From contig JALZUX010000104.1 of the NCBI GenBank assembly GCA_023301405.1, positions 1 to 15,837 of the forward strand: a DNA stretch of 15,837 bases. The letters run 5' to 3'. The position numbers were made by a program, and so were the translations under genes. The stretch is from Granulosicoccaceae bacterium. GTDB taxonomy: Bacteria; Pseudomonadota; Gammaproteobacteria; Granulosicoccales; Granulosicoccaceae. Of this stretch, positions 15,774 through 15,837 are shown piece after piece; positions within the stretch are counted from its first letter, which is position 1, and every line of letters begins with the position of its first letter. The notes beneath the pieces were generated by a model. That model did no database searches, had not been told where the DNA came from, and saw only the letters and a program-made list of their open reading frames with translations.

Positions 15774-15837
15774 GGGCTAGGCGTGTACGCCCCGCGAGCG
15801 GTGCGCTGCTAGTTTGGAGCAAGAAGTGGCACTTAAG
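15774..15837. other. Unassigned end of window
   Basis: I see no gene here. It has a small palindrome GGCGTGTACGCC (15779-15790), and CTAGC-tcgg-GCTAG straddles the border with copy C (15767-15780), so repeat-derived sequence may continue beyond the window. Confidence 0.4.

Overview
This is a chromosomal housekeeping window from a gammaproteobacterium. The evidence is the conserved order tRNA-fMet, rimP, nusA, infB, rbfA, truB, rpsO, pnp, together with the divergent tesA/ybbA pair, a QmcA/NfeD pair, and protein sequences close in pattern to the Escherichia/Pseudomonas families. The genus cannot be fixed from the sequence alone. GTG and TTG starts are common here (pnp, rbfA, truB, the QmcA-like gene, the STAS gene, the ATPase gene and probably the alpha/beta hydrolase).

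Left part (1-4334): the start of a YbbA-type ABC ATPase runs off the left edge on the minus strand and is divergent from a secreted TesA-type SGNH esterase. An alpha/beta hydrolase follows tesA. It converges with a YigB-like HAD phosphatase so tightly that the two genes overlap by 4 bases. Next is a two-gene unit, a SPFH/band-7 membrane protein (QmcA-like) plus an NfeD-family membrane protein. It ends at a hairpin that serves as a terminator for both converging genes.

Middle (4342-5651): a minus-strand pair encodes a STAS anti-sigma-factor antagonist (HsbA-like) and an overlapping stand-alone HATPase (anti-sigma/switch kinase type). No receiver-PP2C partner is visible. The 495-base gap upstream holds several inverted repeats and a 181-bp palindromic, TA-flanked, MITE-like element whose end supplies the tadA stop codon.

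Right part (5649-15319, all minus strand): tadA (tRNA A34 deaminase) is followed, moving upstream, by the classical transcription/translation operon: pnp, rpsO, truB, rbfA, infB, nusA, rimP. An initiator tRNA gene with its own promoter and terminator stands at its head. The genes link transcript elongation (NusA), initiation (IF-2, tRNA-fMet), 30S maturation (RimP, RbfA, S15), tRNA modification (TruB) and RNA decay (PNPase).

Right end (15320-15837): no gene. Two further copies of the MITE-like family lie back to back in opposite orientation, sharing TAGCTA at an 18-bp perfect palindrome. This repeat family is the least explained structure in the window. I found no clear sign of a new enzyme system, defence island or CRISPR.
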